Positions 1 through 9,170 of a stretch of DNA of 64,000 nt are shown here, piece after piece. How positions within the stretch are numbered: position 1 is the first letter of the stretch; every line of letters begins with the position of its first letter. Below the pieces are notes generated by a model. That model was not told the DNA's origin. It saw only the letters and a list, made by a program, of their open reading frames with translations, and ran no database searches. The stretch spans positions 62,001 to 126,000 of the forward strand of contig NZ_CDBL01000071.1 of assembly GCF_000820005.1 (NCBI RefSeq). The letters are read 5' to 3'. Source of the DNA: Aeromonas piscicola (GTDB lineage Bacteria; Pseudomonadota; Gammaproteobacteria; Enterobacterales; Aeromonadaceae). Position numbers and translations under genes: made by a program.

Positions 1-24
1 CCTGACCCCTATGAGAGATCCAAT

Positions 25-1188
25 ATGAACAATAAGCTCTCCCTCACTGCCATCAGCTTCCTGGCCAACTTCGTGATGGCCGGTTTTGCGACCCAGTTCG
101 GCATGCTGATCGAACCTATCGCCGCCAAGTTCGGCGCCGACGTCAATCAGGTGGCCTCCATCTTCTCCCTGCTCAACGGCGGGGCGCTGGCGGGCACCAT
201 TGCCGCCTTCTTCCTCATCGAGAAGGTGGGTCTCAAGCGGATGACGCTGCTCTGCTACGGCCTGATCGCGCTGGCAGCGGCCTCGCTCCACCTGACCGGT
301 TCCCTTTATGTGGTGATGGCGGCGATGACTGTGATTGGCCTGTGTGGCGGGGTGGGGCTCTGCATTGCGGGGACCCTGGTGGTGAGCGTCTGGAAGGCGC
401 GGATGCAGAGCACCATGCTGGTGGTGCAGGATGCCACCTTCAACGTGGCCGGGGTGGTCTTTCCGCTCATCACCACTTACACCCTGACCCACGCCATGGC
501 GTGGAGCTGGAGCTATCTGGCGGTAGGCGTGGTGGCGCTGGCCACCATGCTGGTGGCTGTGCTGACCAATTTTCGCAGCTGTGAGGCAGGGGGCGAGAGC
601 GCCGGTAACGAGCACTCGGAGTGGAACCTTGGCATCATCAGTGGCGGGCTGGGACTCTTCCTCGGCATGCTGGCGCTCTACACCTTCCTCACCTGGGCGC
701 CCATGTTCGTGAAGAACAAGTTCGGCATCCCCTTCGAGGAGGCGGGCAGCATCATCACCCAGTACTGGACGGCGGCCCTGCTCGGCGCCCTGGTGTCGAC
801 CGCTATCGTGACCCGCATTCCAATCCGCACTTTCTTGCTGGTGATCATCACCCTGGCGATGGGGATGACGGCCTTGATCGTCACCACCGACAACCTGAGC
901 CAGCTGCCTTACCTCACCTATGGTTACGGCTTTGTCTGCGCCGCGCTCTACAACGCCTTTATCGCCTACGGGGTGTCGTTTGTGCGCCAGGCATCGAGCA
1001 AGAACGTCTCCTATATCCTCATCAGCGGCAGCGCGGGGGCCATGTTCAGCCCGGCCATCAGTGCCCTGCTGGAGCAGGTGATCGGCTTGCAGGCGGTGAT
1101 GTACGCCATCCCGCTGATCTACGGCCTGATCCTCACCATGCTGGTGGCCTCGCTGCGGATGGCCCGGCCCCAGCCCTGTCTGGCCTGA
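25..1188 (+). CDS. tsgA: MFS transporter TsgA
   Basis: A 387-residue polytopic inner-membrane protein with about 12 hydrophobic segments spread over its whole length, the size and layout of a major facilitator transporter. The N-terminus (MNNKLSLTAISFLANFVMAG) and the GMLIEPIAAKFG and FSLLNGGALAG segments resemble the TsgA family, close to the 393 residues of E. coli TsgA. The substrate of TsgA is not established. The ATG at 25 has a purine-rich GAGA stretch 7-11 bases upstream. The gene stands alone on the plus strand and ends just before a strong intrinsic terminator. The family call is fairly firm; the transport role is known only at family level. Confidence 0.85.
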   Translation: MNNKLSLTAISFLANFVMAGFATQFGMLIEPIAAKFGADVNQVASIFSLLNGGALAGTIAAFFLIEKVGLKRMTLLCYGLIALAAASLHLTGSLYVVMAAMTVIGLCGGVGLCIAGTLVVSVWKARMQSTMLVVQDATFNVAGVVFPLITTYTLTHAMAWSWSYLAVGVVALATMLVAVLTNFRSCEAGGESAGNEHSEWNLGIISGGLGLFLGMLALYTFLTWAPMFVKNKFGIPFEEAGSIITQYWTAALLGALVSTAIVTRIPIRTFLLVIITLAMGMTALIVTTDNLSQLPYLTYGYGFVCAALYNAFIAYGVSFVRQASSKNVSYILISGSAGAMFSPAISALLEQVIGLQAVMYAIPLIYGLILTMLVASLRMARPQPCLA

Positions 1189-1210
1189 GTTGGGGAGTGA
1201 ATAACAAGAG

Positions 1211-1235
1211 GGGCGGTATCGACCGCCCTTTTTTT
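1211..1235 (+). terminator. Intrinsic terminator after tsgA
   Basis: Perfect stem gggcggt/accgccc around a 4-base loop, followed by a run of seven T. It lies 22 bases after the tsgA stop codon and separates it from the convergent regulator gene. Confidence 0.85.
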
Positions 1236-1297
1236 ATTTTGTGTTGGGCTGGGTGGTTATGGCTGTGCTCTTTTGCCCAAGGCTGCGCCTGCTTTGC

Positions 1298-1975
1298 TTA
1301 CGGTTGTTCGAGAAACCCCTTGAGCCCCGCCAGATCGCGGATCTGCAATCCTTGCTCGCCGCGCTCCACCAATCCCTTGTCCATCAGCTCCTTCACCGCC
1401 CGTCGGTAGACGCGGTCAGTGGTACCGAAACGTTCCGCCTCCTGATACCCTTTGCGAAAGCCGCTCACCGGATTGTCATGACAGTGGCTGTGGTAGAGGT
1501 CGAGGGCAATGTTGTAGCTGATGGGGTAGAGCATGCGGCAGGTGAAGATATCCACAGTGTCCTGATAGTCGATGGCAATGGCGGTAGCAAAAAAGAGTGC
1601 CACCTTGGGGTGGGCGACCAGCGCCTGCTCCAGCTGCTCGCCGTCGATGCGGGCCACCTCGAGGGGCTCCTCGGCCATGATGTCGAGCTGGCAGCGATAG
1701 CCGGTGAAGAACTCCATCTCGCCAAACAGCTGGTTATCGCACTCCAGGGTGCCGAGCTGAAAGCGGCGACCGTTCATGGCGGTGTGGCCCATGGCGATGC
1801 GGCCGCTCGGCACCAGCACCAGATCCCGCAACGGCTCCCCCTGGCGCATCAGGGGCTCCCCCTCGGAAATAAGGCGCCGCTCCGTGATGCAGGATTCGAC
1901 CACCTGTTTGATCAGATCGTGGCTGGCCTGCCAGTGGGGCTGAAAGCGGCCCTTGAGAAGGGGTTTGAGTTGCAT
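1298..1975 (-). CDS. Crp/Fnr-family transcriptional regulator (YeiL-like)
   Basis: A 225-residue protein with an N-terminal cyclic-nucleotide-binding-like beta-roll (about residues 25-125, with GEPLRDLVLVPSGRIAMGH and FGEMEFFTG) and a C-terminal winged helix-turn-helix (about 170-215). The layout and wording resemble E. coli YeiL, a Crp/Fnr protein linked to stationary-phase survival, but identity cannot be measured here. The cysteines (C29, C79, C146, C164) are not clustered at the N-terminus as in FNR, so an FNR-type iron-sulfur cluster is unlikely. It is convergent with tsgA and downstream of the kinase gene, separated from it by the duplicated kinase tail. Its ligand and targets are unknown. 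Confidence 0.75.
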   Translation of the reverse strand: MQLKPLLKGRFQPHWQASHDLIKQVVESCITERRLISEGEPLMRQGEPLRDLVLVPSGRIAMGHTAMNGRRFQLGTLECDNQLFGEMEFFTGYRCQLDIMAEEPLEVARIDGEQLEQALVAHPKVALFFATAIAIDYQDTVDIFTCRMLYPISYNIALDLYHSHCHDNPVSGFRKGYQEAERFGTTDRVYRRAVKELMDKGLVERGEQGLQIRDLAGLKGFLEQP

Positions 1976-2040
1976 AAAGTGCGCGCGCCTGCTGAAAACA
2001 AACGGCTATTACACACGCTTGCGGGCGGATACTCCAGCCC

Positions 2041-2256
2041 TTAAACCCGCTCGGCTGTCCGGGCCTCAAGCTGGTTGAGGCTGGCGAGCGCGGTGCGCAG
2101 GCGGGCCAGCCCTCTATGGATATGGTAGAGGCAGTCATCCATGCAGAGTTAAACCCGCTCGGCTGCCCGGGTCTCACGCTGGTTGAGGCTGGCGAGTGCG
2201 GTGCGCAGGCGGGCCAGCCCTATGGGCTTGTAGAGGCAATCATCCATGCCGGCGGC
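2041..2256. repeat. Tandem duplication of the hybrid kinase 3' end (two 108-bp units)
   Basis: Bases 2041-2148 and 2149-2256 are two adjacent 108-bp copies that differ at a modest number of positions. Both start, read on the plus strand, with ttaaacccgctcggctg and share the long block around ctggttgaggctggcgag. The right copy is the genuine last 36 codons of the kinase gene. The left copy lies beyond the stop codon and, because 108 is divisible by three, reads in the same frame as a second C-terminal tail (MDDCLYHIHRGLARLR...) with its own stop. Confidence 0.9.
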
Positions 2257-5200
2257 CAGACAGAGTGCCCGCTCGCGGGGCAGGGCATGGGCGGTGAAGC
2301 CCCAGATCGGCAGTTCATGGCCACGGGCGCGGATGCGGCGAGTCAGCTCGAAACCGTCCATCAGCGGCATCTGGCAGTCGGTAATGACCAGATCGAAGGG
2401 GTGGCTCTGGATGGCCCGCAGCGCCTCGACCCCGTTGCCGCGCACGCTCACCTCGTGACCCAGGTGCTTGAGCTGCTGGCGCAGCAGGATCTGGTTGGCG
2501 TGGTTGTCATCCACCACCAGGATCTGCAGCTGCGCCGCGTCACTCGGCACCGGGGATCTGACCCCGTCGTCGTGTCGGGGCGAGGGCGGCTGCACGGCGG
2601 CATCGTCCATCGGAGTCAGCGGCAGGCGGATCCTGAGTTCTGTGCCCACCCCGAGCTGGCTGCTGACCTCTATTTTGCCCCCCATCATCTGGCACAGGAT
2701 CCGCGCAATGTTGAGGCCAAGGCCTGTGCCCGCGTACTGATAAGGATCGTGGGCGCGATAGAAAGGGTTGAACAGCAGGGGCAGTTTGTCGGGCGCTATG
2801 CCCACGCCGCTGTCGGCTATGGTGAGCTGCAGCAGGGGGCGAGTGGCATTACCGCCCAGGGTGGCCCTGAGGCTCACCTCTCCCCGTTCGGTGAACTTGA
2901 TGGCGTTGCCGAGCAGATTGAAGATGATCTGGCGCAGCCGCAGCGGATCGATCAGCACCCGCGGCAGGGCGTCCAGGGTGACGAGGTAACTCAGCCCCTT
3001 CTGCTCGGCCATGCCCCTGAATACCTGGGCCACGGATTGCAGCAGCGGCGTCAGCTCGCAGGGGGTGGGGGCGAGCGTCATCTGGCCCGACTCTATGCTG
3101 GAGATATCGAGCACGTCACCGATGAGATCCAGCAGACCGTTGGCGGACTCGGAGGCGATGCGCAGCTGCTCGCTGGTGTGGGGCGCGAGCGCCGGATCCT
3201 GAATGGCGAGCTCCAGCATGCCGAGAATGGCGTTCATGGGGGTGCGGATCTCGTGGCTCATGGTGGCGAGAAAATCGCTCTTGGCCCGGCTGGCGTTGTC
3301 GGCCTGCTCTTTGGCGTGGCGCAGCGCCTCCTCCATGGTCTTGCGCTCTGTGATGTCGATCCAGCCGTTGATCACCCCGCTGATGGCACCCTGGCCGTCG
3401 AAGTAGGGCACCATCCAGTGATAGACGAACTGGCGTCGCTCCGTGTTGCTGAAGATGCGATCCGAGAGGATGGGGCTGCCGCTGTGCAGCGCCTGCTGGA
3501 AATCCTGCTCCAGCGCGGCGATGGCATCGGCATTGATGTGCCCCCGCAGCCCCTCGACGAAGGACTTGCCCAGCACCTGCTCCAGCCGGGCGTCCAGGAT
3601 GGCCAGGTACTTGCTGTTGCAGAGGATCACCTTGCCGCCCGTGTCTCGCACCACTATGGGGTGAGGCAGGCTCTCCCCCAGCGCCTCGATGAAACGCACA
3701 TGTTCCTCCAGCTGGCGGCGGGAGGCCTGCTCCGATTGCGCCAGCCGGTTGAGCATGCGGTTGCGGTAAAACAGCAGCAAGGCCAGGCCGAACAGGGCCG
3801 CAAACAGCAGGTAGAAGTAGTGGGCGTTGCGCTCCATGAAAGTGGGCGCCGGCAGTTTCCGGTTGCGCCACTCGTAGCTCATCATGGCCAGCTCGTTGGG
3901 GGAGATGGAGAGTATGGTCTTGTCGATGATGCGCATCAGCATGTCGTGGCCCGGCATGCTGGCAAAGCCCATCTTGATGGGCATGCTGTCGGCGGGCCCG
4001 GCGATGCGGATCCTGGCCAGCCGGCCGCAGTCCACCGCGTTCTGGGCAAAGTAGAGCGGCACTATGGCGGCATCGAGCTGGCCACTGTCAACGGCCCGCA
4101 TCGCCTCGTCCGCGCTCTCCATGAAGCTTACCTTGCTGGCTGTCAGGCCCCTGGCTATGGGGTTGTAGTAAGTCGAGCCTACCCGTTTGCCCGCCAGTTC
4201 CCCCAGGGTGCCATGCAACTCATCCCCCTTGCGCGCAACTATCACATAGATGTCGTCGGTGGAGTAGGGGATGGAGGTGTGCAGCCGGTAGCTCTCGGCC
4301 ACCGGCTTGGATATGGCGCCGATGAGATCGAGCTCGCCATTGCGCAGGGCGTCGTTGCGGGCCTGCTCCGAGTGAAATGACACAAATTCGAACGTCAGGC
4401 CGGAGCGCTTGCTCAGCTTGGCCAGCATGTCCACCGACATGCCGGTGAGCTGGTTGTCGTAATCCCGCACGCCATAGGGATAGAGATCGTCCACCAGCCA
4501 CACCTTGACAGGTCTGGCCCTGGCCAGCCAGGCCAGCTCGGCGGCGTCATAGATGTCGGCCGGGTTGTCGACTATGTCGCGGATGGGCCCGTTCCACTGG
4601 CTGAAAATGAGGCTGCGGGTCACGTCGTTGACCTCTTGCAGTGTGTGGTTGAGCAGGGCCAGCAGGTGAGGGCTGCGCGCCGAGACCGCGAAGCGAAAGC
4701 CGTCCGGTGCCAGGCTGGGTTGTGCCTCGCGGCGCTGCATGAGTTTGTCGAAGCGCTCGCTGTTGAGGTAGTGCATGGAGTGGATGTCGCTCAGCAGCAG
4801 CTGATCCCGCCCGAAGAAGACGGCATCGAAGGCCGCCACGTTGGAGGGGTAGCTGACCAGGGTGAGCTCAGGGTAGTAGCGTTTGAACTCGGCCGGATCG
4901 ACGTACCCCTGCACTGTGGCGACGCGCTGGCCCGGCAGCAGCAGGGGCCCGGACTCAGATTTGAGGGCCGAGAAGATGGGGGTATTGCTGAAGTAGCGCT
5001 GGCTGAGGGCGATGCCGGTCTGCTGGCGCTTGCTCAGGCTGAGGTTGCCGAGGTTGACCATGTCGAGCTTGCCCGCCCGCAAGGCTGCCAGTGCGCTCTG
5101 CTTGTCATCGAATGCCTGCAGCACGAGCGGCTTTTGCAGCGTCCTGGCCACTATGTTCAGGTAGTCGGCGGAGATCCCCTCGAAGCGGCTGTCCGAGACT

Positions 5201-5397
5201 ATCATGGCGAACGGGCGATAGTCGTGGCGCAGCACGCCGACCCGCAGCGCCTTGACTTGCCTGAGCCAGTGCTGCTCGGCCGGCACTTGGGAGGCGTAGC
5301 TGCTCTGTATGTAGTGGCGGCTGTGCAGGGTCAGTGCCTGCAGCGGCAGGGAGATCAGCAGGCCGAGGAGGATCAGGGATCTTGTAAGCTTCATCAT
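2149..5397 (-). CDS. Hybrid sensor histidine kinase, BvgS/EvgS type, without HPt domain
   Basis: A 1082-residue membrane sensor kinase. In order it has a signal peptide (1-21), two periplasmic SBP_bac_3 solute-binding domains (about 45-270 and 290-515), a transmembrane segment (about 527-545), a PAS domain (about 570-690), HisKA with phospho-acceptor His715 in SHEIRTP, an HATPase domain with N box Asn831 and the G boxes DSGVGIA and GTGLGL, and a receiver domain with phospho-acceptor Asp1007. It stops just after the receiver domain. BvgS and EvgS are about 1200 residues and continue into a C-terminal HPt domain that is missing here. No response-regulator gene is adjacent, so its partner must be elsewhere. 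The last 36 codons are duplicated downstream. Confidence 0.9.
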   Translation of the reverse strand: MMKLTRSLILLGLLISLPLQALTLHSRHYIQSSYASQVPAEQHWLRQVKALRVGVLRHDYRPFAMIVSDSRFEGISADYLNIVARTLQKPLVLQAFDDKQSALAALRAGKLDMVNLGNLSLSKRQQTGIALSQRYFSNTPIFSALKSESGPLLLPGQRVATVQGYVDPAEFKRYYPELTLVSYPSNVAAFDAVFFGRDQLLLSDIHSMHYLNSERFDKLMQRREAQPSLAPDGFRFAVSARSPHLLALLNHTLQEVNDVTRSLIFSQWNGPIRDIVDNPADIYDAAELAWLARARPVKVWLVDDLYPYGVRDYDNQLTGMSVDMLAKLSKRSGLTFEFVSFHSEQARNDALRNGELDLIGAISKPVAESYRLHTSIPYSTDDIYVIVARKGDELHGTLGELAGKRVGSTYYNPIARGLTASKVSFMESADEAMRAVDSGQLDAAIVPLYFAQNAVDCGRLARIRIAGPADSMPIKMGFASMPGHDMLMRIIDKTILSISPNELAMMSYEWRNRKLPAPTFMERNAHYFYLLFAALFGLALLLFYRNRMLNRLAQSEQASRRQLEEHVRFIEALGESLPHPIVVRDTGGKVILCNSKYLAILDARLEQVLGKSFVEGLRGHINADAIAALEQDFQQALHSGSPILSDRIFSNTERRQFVYHWMVPYFDGQGAISGVINGWIDITERKTMEEALRHAKEQADNASRAKSDFLATMSHEIRTPMNAILGMLELAIQDPALAPHTSEQLRIASESANGLLDLIGDVLDISSIESGQMTLAPTPCELTPLLQSVAQVFRGMAEQKGLSYLVTLDALPRVLIDPLRLRQIIFNLLGNAIKFTERGEVSLRATLGGNATRPLLQLTIADSGVGIAPDKLPLLFNPFYRAHDPYQYAGTGLGLNIARILCQMMGGKIEVSSQLGVGTELRIRLPLTPMDDAAVQPPSPRHDDGVRSPVPSDAAQLQILVVDDNHANQILLRQQLKHLGHEVSVRGNGVEALRAIQSHPFDLVITDCQMPLMDGFELTRRIRARGHELPIWGFTAHALPRERALCLAAGMDDCLYKPIGLARLRTALASLNQRETRAAERV

Positions 5398-5514
5398 GCT
5401 ACCTGGGTTGCGACAACCATCCCTGCCTGTCAGAAAACGCCCGAAAGGGGCGATTCTACCGCAAAGTCCCGCGCCATGAGTCCCTATTTACCGGTTTGTC
5501 AGTGCTCGAACCAT

Positions 5515-5538
5515 GAAAAAAGGCGGGACAGGCCCGCC
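5515..5538 (-). terminator. Intrinsic terminator after ygiD
   Basis: Read on the minus strand, ggcgggcctgtcccgcc forms a stem followed by TTTTTT. It lies 24 bases beyond the ygiD stop codon and upstream of the kinase gene. Confidence 0.8.
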
Positions 5539-5561
5539 ATATCGACTTGATTTGCACGGCG

Positions 5562-6329
5562 TCAGCCGAAACGGTAGGAGCCCATGTAGAGGCTGCCGCC
5601 GTCCCAGCTGTCATGCAGCTTGAGGGGCTTGTCCTGGCCGGCGGCGCCCAGCGCCACAAACAGCGGGCGCAGGTGATCGTCGTGCGGGTGGGATTCCACC
5701 GCCCCCGGCGCGCGCGCCCGGTAATCCTCCAGCGCGGGCCTGTCACCCTCGCTCATGGTCTGCTCCAGCCAGTTGACGAAGGCGCTTGCCCAGCCGGGCA
5801 CGGGCGAGTTTTCCGGCCCGAGCGCCCGCAGGTTGTGGGTGATGGCGCCGGAGGCCAGTATGCCTATCCCCTGCTCGCGCAGGCTCTGCAGCGCCTCGCC
5901 CAGTTGCCACAGCTGGTTCGGGCTGAAACTGGCCGGGATGGAGATCTGCACCAGTGGGACGCGGCTGGCCGGATCCATCAGGGAGAGCGGCGACCAGACG
6001 CCGTGGTCCAGTTCGCGGCGGACCGGCGTGGCCGGCAAGCCCGCCAGCATCAGCTGATCGCCCACTGTCTCCTGCAGCCACTGCGGGCTCTGCGCCGGCC
6101 AGCGGATCTGGTAGAGCGGCTCCGGAAAACCGTAGAAGTCATACATGAGCGCCGGGCTGGGCTCGACGTTGATCTGCAGCTCGGTGCGGCTGAACCAGTG
6201 GGCCGAGATCACCACCAGCCCCTTGATGTCGCCAAGAGACAGGCTTTTCAGGAAGTGGGTCGCCGGCTGGTCGCGCAGAACCAGATCCGGGGCACCGTGA
6301 GAGATGAACCATACAGGGGCGATAGACAT
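5562..6329 (-). CDS. ygiD: Class III extradiol ring-cleavage dioxygenase, YgiD/DODA family
   Basis: A 255-residue LigB-fold protein. Candidate metal ligands are His11 in FISHGAP, His44 in ISAHW, His109 in ELDHGVWSPL and the His214-His219 cluster in SHPHDDHLRPL. This is the pattern of the 4,5-DOPA-extradiol-dioxygenase family that includes E. coli YgiD (about 262 residues). Family members open catechol rings with a bound metal; the natural substrate in bacteria is uncertain. The protein is cytosolic, with no signal peptide. The gene is a single minus-strand unit with its own terminator. The family is firm; the substrate is unknown. Confidence 0.9.
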   Translation of the reverse strand: MSIAPVWFISHGAPDLVLRDQPATHFLKSLSLGDIKGLVVISAHWFSRTELQINVEPSPALMYDFYGFPEPLYQIRWPAQSPQWLQETVGDQLMLAGLPATPVRRELDHGVWSPLSLMDPASRVPLVQISIPASFSPNQLWQLGEALQSLREQGIGILASGAITHNLRALGPENSPVPGWASAFVNWLEQTMSEGDRPALEDYRARAPGAVESHPHDDHLRPLFVALGAAGQDKPLKLHDSWDGGSLYMGSYRFG

Positions 6330-6638
6330 GACAAGACTCCATATAAGCTGTGTCGGTACGCGCGGCGCACCAGAAACCCGGGTCAGGGCGCGGCGCCACT
6401 GACGATGAGCTCATTATCTGCCCAGGATTGATGGTTAACAATCCAGTGTCATGTATAAGCACTGTTCACCATTGGTTGATAGTTGTGGCGAAAATCGGGG
6501 GATTGCTCCCATAAACGACAAGGCCAGCGCATGGCGCTGGCCTTGTCTGATTATCACGGCATCAGGTATTGCTGAATGCCCGGCAGCACCATGTCGAAAT
6601 CCGGGCGGATAGTGAGCGGGATGCGGCCATAGGCCAGC
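6330..6638. other. Intergenic stretch: long hairpin and FKBP-tail-like relic
   Basis: No gene is supported here. Bases 6519-6547 form a perfect 13-bp stem (acaaggccagcgc/gcgctggccttgt) with a 3-base loop, a likely terminator for the FKBP gene although it lacks a strong T run. Between it and the FKBP stop codon, about 6553-6638, the minus strand reads KLAYGRIPLTIRPDFDMVLPGIQ in a frame different from the gene. This resembles the true FKBP C-terminus (NLAYGDRAAGKIPPGSVLIF...ELLGIQ) and may be a decayed copy of it. Confidence 0.5.
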
Positions 6639-7109
6639 TTATTGAATGCCCAGCAATTCCACATCGAAGATCAGCACGGATCCCGGCGGTATCTTGCCTG
6701 CGGCACGGTCACCATAGGCCAGGTTGGCGGGGATGTAGAAGCGGGTCTTCTCCCCTTCCACCATCAGCTGTACCCCTTCGGTCCAGCCAGCTATCACCTG
6801 ATTGAGGCCAAACTCGATGGGCTCGCCACGGGCGACCGAGCTGTCGAACACTGTGCCGTCCAGCAACTTGCCCTCGTAGTGCACCTTCACCTTGCTGGTG
6901 GCGGTGGGGTGAACCGTGCCGGTGCCCGGAGTCAGCACCTCGTACTGCAGGCCGGAGGCCGTGGTGGTCACCAGAGGCTTGTCTTTGTTGCTGGCCAGGA
7001 ACTCGGCGCCCTTGCGCACATTTTCCACGGCTTGTTTTTTGTTATTGCTGCTCGAGTAGAAGTAGTAGGCGACACCGGCAACCAGCAGCGCGATCAGAAT
7101 GAATTTCAT
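6639..7109 (-). CDS. Membrane-anchored FKBP-type peptidyl-prolyl cis-trans isomerase
   Basis: A 156-residue protein with an N-terminal hydrophobic anchor (about 4-20), a short lysine-rich linker and a complete FKBP domain (about 55-156). The domain has the active-site signatures VKVHYEGKLLDGTVFDSS, GWTEGVQLMVEGEKTRFYIP and LAYGDR. It should catalyse proline isomerisation on folding proteins, with the domain facing the periplasm if the anchor is an uncleaved signal. The start has an AAGGAAAAA ribosome-binding site. It is shorter than FkpA and FklB and lacks their helical dimerisation domain. Confidence 0.85.
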   Translation of the reverse strand: MKFILIALLVAGVAYYFYSSSNNKKQAVENVRKGAEFLASNKDKPLVTTTASGLQYEVLTPGTGTVHPTATSKVKVHYEGKLLDGTVFDSSVARGEPIEFGLNQVIAGWTEGVQLMVEGEKTRFYIPANLAYGDRAAGKIPPGSVLIFDVELLGIQ

Positions 7110-7248
7110 CAGTTTTTCCTTAAATGCAATGAAGGCGGCATCTTATCCCAGTCGGGGAGGGAGGGCGAGTCGGGACGCAGGAGGATGTGACGGGGCAGAC
7201 AGACGACGAGGGGGCCAGGATCCTGCCCCCTCGTCTGATGATGGCGGA

Positions 7249-8403
7249 TTACTTCGCCGCCACCATCATCAGGGCGGGCAGGGCGAAGAAGAGGCCCGCC
7301 ACATAACCCAGCGCCAGCAGCTTGTTCTCGCTGCCCACCCGTGCCAGCGCCTCGGCAGCCCGGATGGGTAACTCGCGCAGGAAGGGCACGCCATAGATGA
7401 GTGCCACGGCGAACAGGTTGAACAGCACGTGCACCAGGGCTATGGTCAGCGCCAGCTTGGCGCCGGCGCCGCTGATGGCGGTGGCCGCCAGCAGGGCCGT
7501 GATAGTGGTGCCGATATTGGCGCCCAGGGTGAAGGGATAGAGCTGACGAGTGTTGAACAGGCCGCTCCCCGCCAGCGGTATCATCAGGCTGGTGGTGGTG
7601 GAGGAGGACTGCACCATGACGGTGACCAGGGTGCCGGAGGCGATGCCGGTCAGCGGACCACGGCCCAGTGCCTTGTGCAGCAGGTCACGGGCACGCCCCA
7701 CCAGCACTCGTTGCAGTACCTTGCCGAGCCAGGTGACGCAACCCAGGATCAGCAGTATGCCGATGACGATGGTGGCGATGGCGGCGCCCTTGCCCGGCAG
7801 GAAGGCGACCAGGCTGTCGATGAAGGTGAGGGCGGGGGAGATGAGGGGCTTCATGAAATCCATCCCCTGCATCGATATGTCGGCGGAGCCCACCAGCAGG
7901 TTGGCCAGGGCTTCGGCGCTCTTTTGCAGCAGGCCGAACATCAGCTCCAGCGGCAGGAAGATGAACACCGCCAGCAGGTTGAAGAAGTCGTGGACGGTGG
8001 CGGCGGCGAAGGCGCGGCGAAACTCGGCCCTGTCCCGGATATGGCCCATGGAGACAATGGTGTTGGTGATGGTGGTGCCGAGGTTGGCCCCCATCACCAT
8101 GGGGATGGCCATGCCGATGGGCAGGCCGCCCGCCACCAGACCGACGATCACCGAGGTGACAGTGCTGGACGATTGCACCAGCGCCGTGGCCAGTATGCCG
8201 AGCAGCAGGGCGACAAAGGGATTGTTTGCGAAGGCGAAGATCTGGGCCGCGCCCTCGGCGCCGCCGGAGAAGCCCTTGAAGCCGTGGGAGACGGCGCCAA
8301 CGGCCACCAGGATCAGGTAGATCAGCGTGATCACAGCGAGCCAGTTGAACAGTGGGCCGGTGCGACGGGTCTGCTGTTGTGCGAAAGATGGGGTGCTGTG
8401 CAT
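7249..8403 (-). CDS. Na+/phosphate cotransporter, NptA/SLC34 type
   Basis: A 384-residue inner-membrane protein with two inverted Na_Pi_cotrans repeats, each holding the diagnostic QSSS motif (Q77 in ALVQSSSTVTS and Q265 in VMVQSSSTTTS), and the paired GANLGTT and GANIGTT segments. It resembles Vibrio NptA, which imports phosphate with sodium. A longer open frame starts at 8445, but that ATG lies inside the predicted -10 box (TCTAAT, 8444-8449) of a PhoB-type promoter. I therefore place the start at 8403, preceded by AAGAGG. The upstream PHO box predicts induction by phosphate starvation. The protein stops after the second repeat and lacks a PhoU-like C-terminal domain. Confidence 0.88.
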   Translation of the reverse strand: MHSTPSFAQQQTRRTGPLFNWLAVITLIYLILVAVGAVSHGFKGFSGGAEGAAQIFAFANNPFVALLLGILATALVQSSSTVTSVIVGLVAGGLPIGMAIPMVMGANLGTTITNTIVSMGHIRDRAEFRRAFAAATVHDFFNLLAVFIFLPLELMFGLLQKSAEALANLLVGSADISMQGMDFMKPLISPALTFIDSLVAFLPGKGAAIATIVIGILLILGCVTWLGKVLQRVLVGRARDLLHKALGRGPLTGIASGTLVTVMVQSSSTTTSLMIPLAGSGLFNTRQLYPFTLGANIGTTITALLAATAISGAGAKLALTIALVHVLFNLFAVALIYGVPFLRELPIRAAEALARVGSENKLLALGYVAGLFFALPALMMVAAK

Positions 8404-8459
8404 ATGGCCTCTTGGGTCGTTCTGCGTTGAATTGGACGGGCGCATTAGACCAAGGCTCC

Positions 8460-8477
8460 ATGACAGAAATATGACAA
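8460..8477 (-). promoter_or_regulatory. PHO box upstream of the Na+/phosphate cotransporter
   Basis: On the minus strand the 18 bases TTGTCATATTTCTGTCAT match the enterobacterial PHO box CTGTCATAWAWCTGTCAY at 16 of 18 positions with correct 11-base half-site spacing. Ten bases downstream lies TCTAAT, a good -10 element at the distance typical of PhoB-activated promoters that lack a -35 box. Confidence 0.75.
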
Positions 8478-8686
8478 AGTGACACTTTTATGATGGTTTG
8501 ATGACATGGCGGCGGGGGCCGTTTGCGGGGTCAAGAGGGGCGTGGCACCGCCCATGGCGGACAACCGGTGTCGGAGCCGGAGCCGATTTTGGCCCGTTTG
8601 GCGGCTCGCGGGTCCATGCACTTGCACCTGGGAGTCAGGGTTATATGCTGCGCTCCTTTCCTTCCCTCAACGAGAGTGATGTTGTT

Positions 8687-9067
8687 ATGCGAGCATGGGT
8701 ACTGTGTCTTTCCCTGGGTCTGCTGTCTGCCGGTGCGCAGGCTAGCGTGTTCAAGTCCGAGTGCAACCTCGACAAGGCCGCCAAGAACGAGGCGCTCAAT
8801 GCGACCCTGGGCGTCAAGGGCAACTGCGACACCGACAAGCTGGTGCGCCAGCAGAAAGAGAAAGCCAAGGCGGAAGTGAAGAAGAGCACCACTGACGTGA
8901 TGGACAAGAAGACTGCCGGCCTCAAAGAGGGCAAGAGCGATGTGAAGGCGACCCAGCACAAGGTCAACCAGGCCGGGCAGCAGCTCAAGCAGACCCAGCA
9001 GGATGTGAAGGCGGTGGCCAAGGATCCGCTCAAGGCGGCCGCCACCGCCGTGATCAACCAGGGTTGA
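8687..9067 (+). CDS. Small secreted helical protein of unknown function
   Basis: A 126-residue protein with a signal peptide (about 1-20, cleavage after AQA) and a mature part rich in Lys, Ala, Gln and Asp. Its regular hydrophilic repeats (KAKAEVKKSTTDVMDKK, VKATQHKVNQAGQQLKQTQQDVK) predict long amphipathic helices or a coiled coil. Two Cys (in SECNLD and GNCDTD) are close enough for a disulfide. I chose the ATG at 8687 because it starts exactly at the signal peptide; the open frame upstream is low-complexity GC-rich sequence. It is divergent from the phosphate transporter and followed by a strong terminator. I do not recognise the family; a periplasmic location is likely. Confidence 0.65.
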   Translation: MRAWVLCLSLGLLSAGAQASVFKSECNLDKAAKNEALNATLGVKGNCDTDKLVRQQKEKAKAEVKKSTTDVMDKKTAGLKEGKSDVKATQHKVNQAGQQLKQTQQDVKAVAKDPLKAAATAVINQG

Positions 9068-9119
9068 TCAGCCGGCCCGCTGCGGGCATGGCAGGTTAGC
9101 GCTGGCTGGGTACAAAACA

Positions 9120-9152
9120 AGAAGGGGAGCCATGGCTCCCCTTCTGCTTTTT
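9120..9152. terminator. Bidirectional intrinsic terminator
   Basis: A 26-base perfect palindrome (agaaggggagcca/tggctccccttct) followed by a T run on the plus strand and, on the minus strand, by TTGTTTTGT. It serves the convergent small secreted-protein gene and puuP. Confidence 0.85.
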
Positions 9153-9170
9153 GCGGTGTGGCGCGGCCCC

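Noticed and set aside
2116..4380. A 754-codon plus-strand open frame opposite the hybrid kinase gene
   Set aside because: Antisense shadow of the kinase coding sequence in GC-rich DNA; its translation is His/Gly/Gln-rich without any domain, while the minus strand has a complete kinase.
8498..8686. N-terminal extension of the small secreted protein
   Set aside because: The extension is Arg/Gly/Pro-rich and would bury the signal peptide; the ATG at 8687 starts precisely at the signal sequence.
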